Positions 62,252-64,000 of a DNA stretch of 64,000 nucleotides are shown here, one piece after another. The stretch's first letter is position 1. Every line of letters starts with the position of its first letter. The translations under genes were made by a program, and so were the position numbers. Below the pieces are notes generated by a model, which saw only the letters and a list, made by a program, of their open reading frames with translations, was not told the origin of the DNA and made no database searches. This stretch comes from Tipula vernalis (taxonomy: Eukaryota; Arthropoda; Insecta; Diptera; Tipulidae): contig OY282558.1 in NCBI GenBank assembly GCA_958295665.1, positions 457,203,995-457,267,994 of the forward strand, written 5' to 3'.

Positions 62252-63247
62252 TAGCTCAGCCGATTCAGAGCTGTAAAAATCCAAAATCTGCAATTGTGCT
62301 CCGATTGCGGTTCTTGACACCTCAAATGATAGGTCAGGACACCTGTAATTGCTATACCCTACATTTCGTAGAAAGTTCGATTCAAAGAAAATCACCTTAC
62401 TATAGCTCAGCCGATTCAGAGCTGTAAAAATCCAAAATCTGCAATTGTGCTCCGATTGCGGTTTTTGATACCTCAAATGATAGGTCTCGGGACCTGAAAT
62501 TGTTATGCCAAACCGCATTAAAATTGGTTGATTATTTCCATACATTTCACAGAAAAATCGATTCGAAGAAAATCACCTTACTATAGCTCAGCCGATTCAG
62601 AGCTGTAAAAATCCAAAATCTGCAATTGTGCGCCGATTGCGGTTCTTGACACCTCAAATGATAGGTCAGGACACCTGTAATTGCTATACCATACATTTCG
62701 TAGAAAGTTCGATTCAAAGAAAATCACCTTACTATAGCTCAGCCGATTCAGAGCTGTAAAAATCCAAAATCTGCAATTGTGCTCCGATTGCGGTTTTTGA
62801 TACCTCAAATGATAGGTCTCGGGACCTGTAATTGTTATGCCAAACCGCATTAAAATTGGTTGATTATTTCCATACATTTCACAGAAAAATCGGTTCGAAG
62901 AAAATCACCTTACTATAGCTCAGCCGATTCAGAGCTGTAAAAATCCAAAATCTGCAATTGTGCTCCGATTGCGGTTCTTGACACCTCAAATGATAGGTCA
63001 GGACACCTGTAATTGCTATACCATACATTTCGTAGAAAGTTCGATTCAAAGAAAATCACCTTACTATAGCTCAGCCGATTCAGAGCTGTAAAAATCCAAA
63101 ATCTGCAATTGTGCTCCGATTGCGGTTTTTGATACCTCAAATGATAGGTCTCGGGACCTGTAATTGTTATGCCAAACCGCATTAAAATTGGTTGATTATT
63201 TCCATACATTTCACAGAAAAATCGATTCGAAGAAAATCACCTTACTA

Positions 63248-63760
63248 TAGCTCAGCCGATTCAGAGCTGTAAAAATCCAAAATCTGCAATTGTGCTCCGA
63301 TTGCGGTTCTTGACACCTCAAATGATAGGTCAGGACACCTGTAATTGCTATACCATACATTTCGTAGAAAGTTCGATTCAAAGAAAATCACCTTACTATA
63401 GCTCAGCCGATTCAGAGCTGTAAAAATCCAAAATCTGCAATTGTGCTCCGATTGCGGTTTTTGATACCTCAAATGATAGGTCTCGGGACCTGAAATTGTT
63501 ATGCCAAACCGCATTAAAATTGGTTGATTATTTCCATACATTTCACAGAAAAATCGATTCGAAGAAAATCACCTTACTATAGCTCAGCCGATTCAGAGCT
63601 GTAAAAATCCAAAATCTGCAATTGTGCTCCGATTGCGGTTCTAGATACCTCAAATGATAGGTCTCGGGACCTGTAATTGTTATGCCAAACCGCATTAAAA
63701 TTGGTTGATTATTTCCATACATTTCACAGAAAAATCGATTCGAAGAAAATCACCTTACTA
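63248..63760. repeat. ABB trimer with XbaI-type second B
   Basis: Closes the 1177-bp GTGCGCCG module at 62584-63760. It is followed by an ACCCTAC A (63761) and the first 89 bases of a B that runs off the window. Confidence 0.92.
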
Positions 63761-64000
63761 TAGCTCAGCCGATTCAGAGCTGTAAAAATCCAAAATCTGC
63801 AATTGTGCTCCGATTGCGGTTCTTGACACCTCAAATGATAGGTCAGGACACCTGTAATTGCTATACCCTACATTTCGTAGAAAGTTCGATTCAAAGAAAA
63901 TCACCTTACTATAGCTCAGCCGATTCAGAGCTGTAAAAATCCAAAATCTGCAATTGTGCTCCGATTGCGGTTTTTGATACCTCAAATGATAGGTCTCGGG

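Larger units (their letters stand above)
1..64000. repeat. Two-monomer (A 151 bp / B 181 bp) satellite array filling the window
   Basis: Seen: every base belongs to a head-to-tail array of A and B monomers in one orientation. Tiling from the phase mark TAGCTCAG gives 182 full A, 201 full B, 34 bases of A at the left edge, 89 bases of B at the right edge, and a net +14 bases of small indels; the sum is exactly 64,000. The usual unit is the 332-bp A-B dimer (135 complete copies), with 10 AAB, 23 ABB and 3 ABBB units. Most copies differ from consensus by only a few bases. Both array edges lie outside the window. Known: long homogenised arrays with multimeric units are typical of eukaryotic centromeric and pericentromeric satellite. 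Inferred: this is such a locus; family and species are not recognised. No gene was found in any stretch. Confidence 0.98.
53138..64000. repeat. Block VIII: ABB/ABBB-rich region with XbaI-type B
   Basis: Five full dimers or fewer separate successive extra-B units. TCTAGA-type B monomers, seen only in the higher-order repeat of block VII, now occur at about 53531, 55884, 59234, 60080, 60261, 60592, 61438, 61951, 62132 and 63640. A monomers with GTGCGCCG (53832, 55160, 56518, 58178, 62584) and ACCCTAC (56005, 57846, 59355, 60381, 62252, 63761) mark recurring modules. The series from 57846 is repeated from 62252 at an offset of exactly 4406 bp and runs to the window edge. No gene is present. Confidence 0.91.

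Noticed and set aside
1..64000. CRISPR array
   Set aside because: Both the supposed repeats and the supposed spacers are the same in every copy, and the units are far too long. This is plain tandem satellite DNA.
1..64000. Assembly artefact from a looped repeat graph
   Set aside because: Units differ by ordered, regional markers, trimers and nested duplications. A simple loop would give identical periods. Local copy-number error, above all in the directly abutting 2505-bp copies, remains possible.
1..64000. Transposon, viral or rDNA spacer origin
   Set aside because: I see no terminal repeats, target-site duplications, reverse transcriptase or transposase reading frames, and no rRNA segments. 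Spacer subrepeats would normally be bounded by genes within such a length.

Overview
The whole window is one uninterrupted tandem array of satellite DNA. I found no protein-coding gene, structural RNA gene, transposon or unique sequence. The array is head-to-tail, AT-rich (about 38-39% GC by counting the two units) and built from two related monomers. I call them A (151 bp) and B (181 bp), each phased to start at the T of TAGCTCAG. The default unit is the 332-bp dimer A-B. Walking the phase mark from end to end gives 182 complete A and 201 complete B monomers, 34 bases of an A at the left edge and 89 bases of a B at the right edge. The only length changes are seven +2, one +4 and four -1 events, all at the same short TA run at the monomer junction. 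These pieces sum exactly to 64,000 bases, so nothing is left unexplained. An array this long, uniform and multimeric is typical of eukaryotic centromeric or pericentromeric heterochromatin. I do not recognise the satellite family and cannot name the species.

A and B are about 91% identical where they align. They differ by a 30-bp block present only in B and by 14 substitutions, all inside one half of the monomer. The other half, a 79-bp stretch across the junction, is identical in the two consensus sequences. It holds a tRNA-D-arm/Pol III A-box-like string and two short inverted repeats. A alone carries a B-box-like string and a partial CENP-B-box-like string. B carries a T5 run that A lacks. 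Any function for these strings is inference.

Layout: block I (1-9857) is pure A-B dimers with TA-insertion variants. Block II (9858-21386) is a mix of AAB and ABB trimers with dimers. Block III (21387-25370) is pure dimers. Block IV (25371-31135) has AAB trimers and a lineage of A monomers with a 1-bp deletion. Block V (31136-39103) is pure dimers with a 996/1328-bp super-period. Block VI (39104-43781) holds a 3501-bp spaced duplication. Block VII (43782-53137) contains a clear 2505-bp higher-order repeat. Block VIII (53138-64000) is rich in ABB and ABBB units, with an XbaI-site B variant becoming common. In all there are 135 complete AB dimers, 10 AAB, 23 ABB and 3 ABBB units. Extra A monomers occur only left of about 30 kb; right of 39 kb every gain is a B. 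The pattern reads as in-register unequal exchange, gene conversion between A and B, and repeated local amplification.
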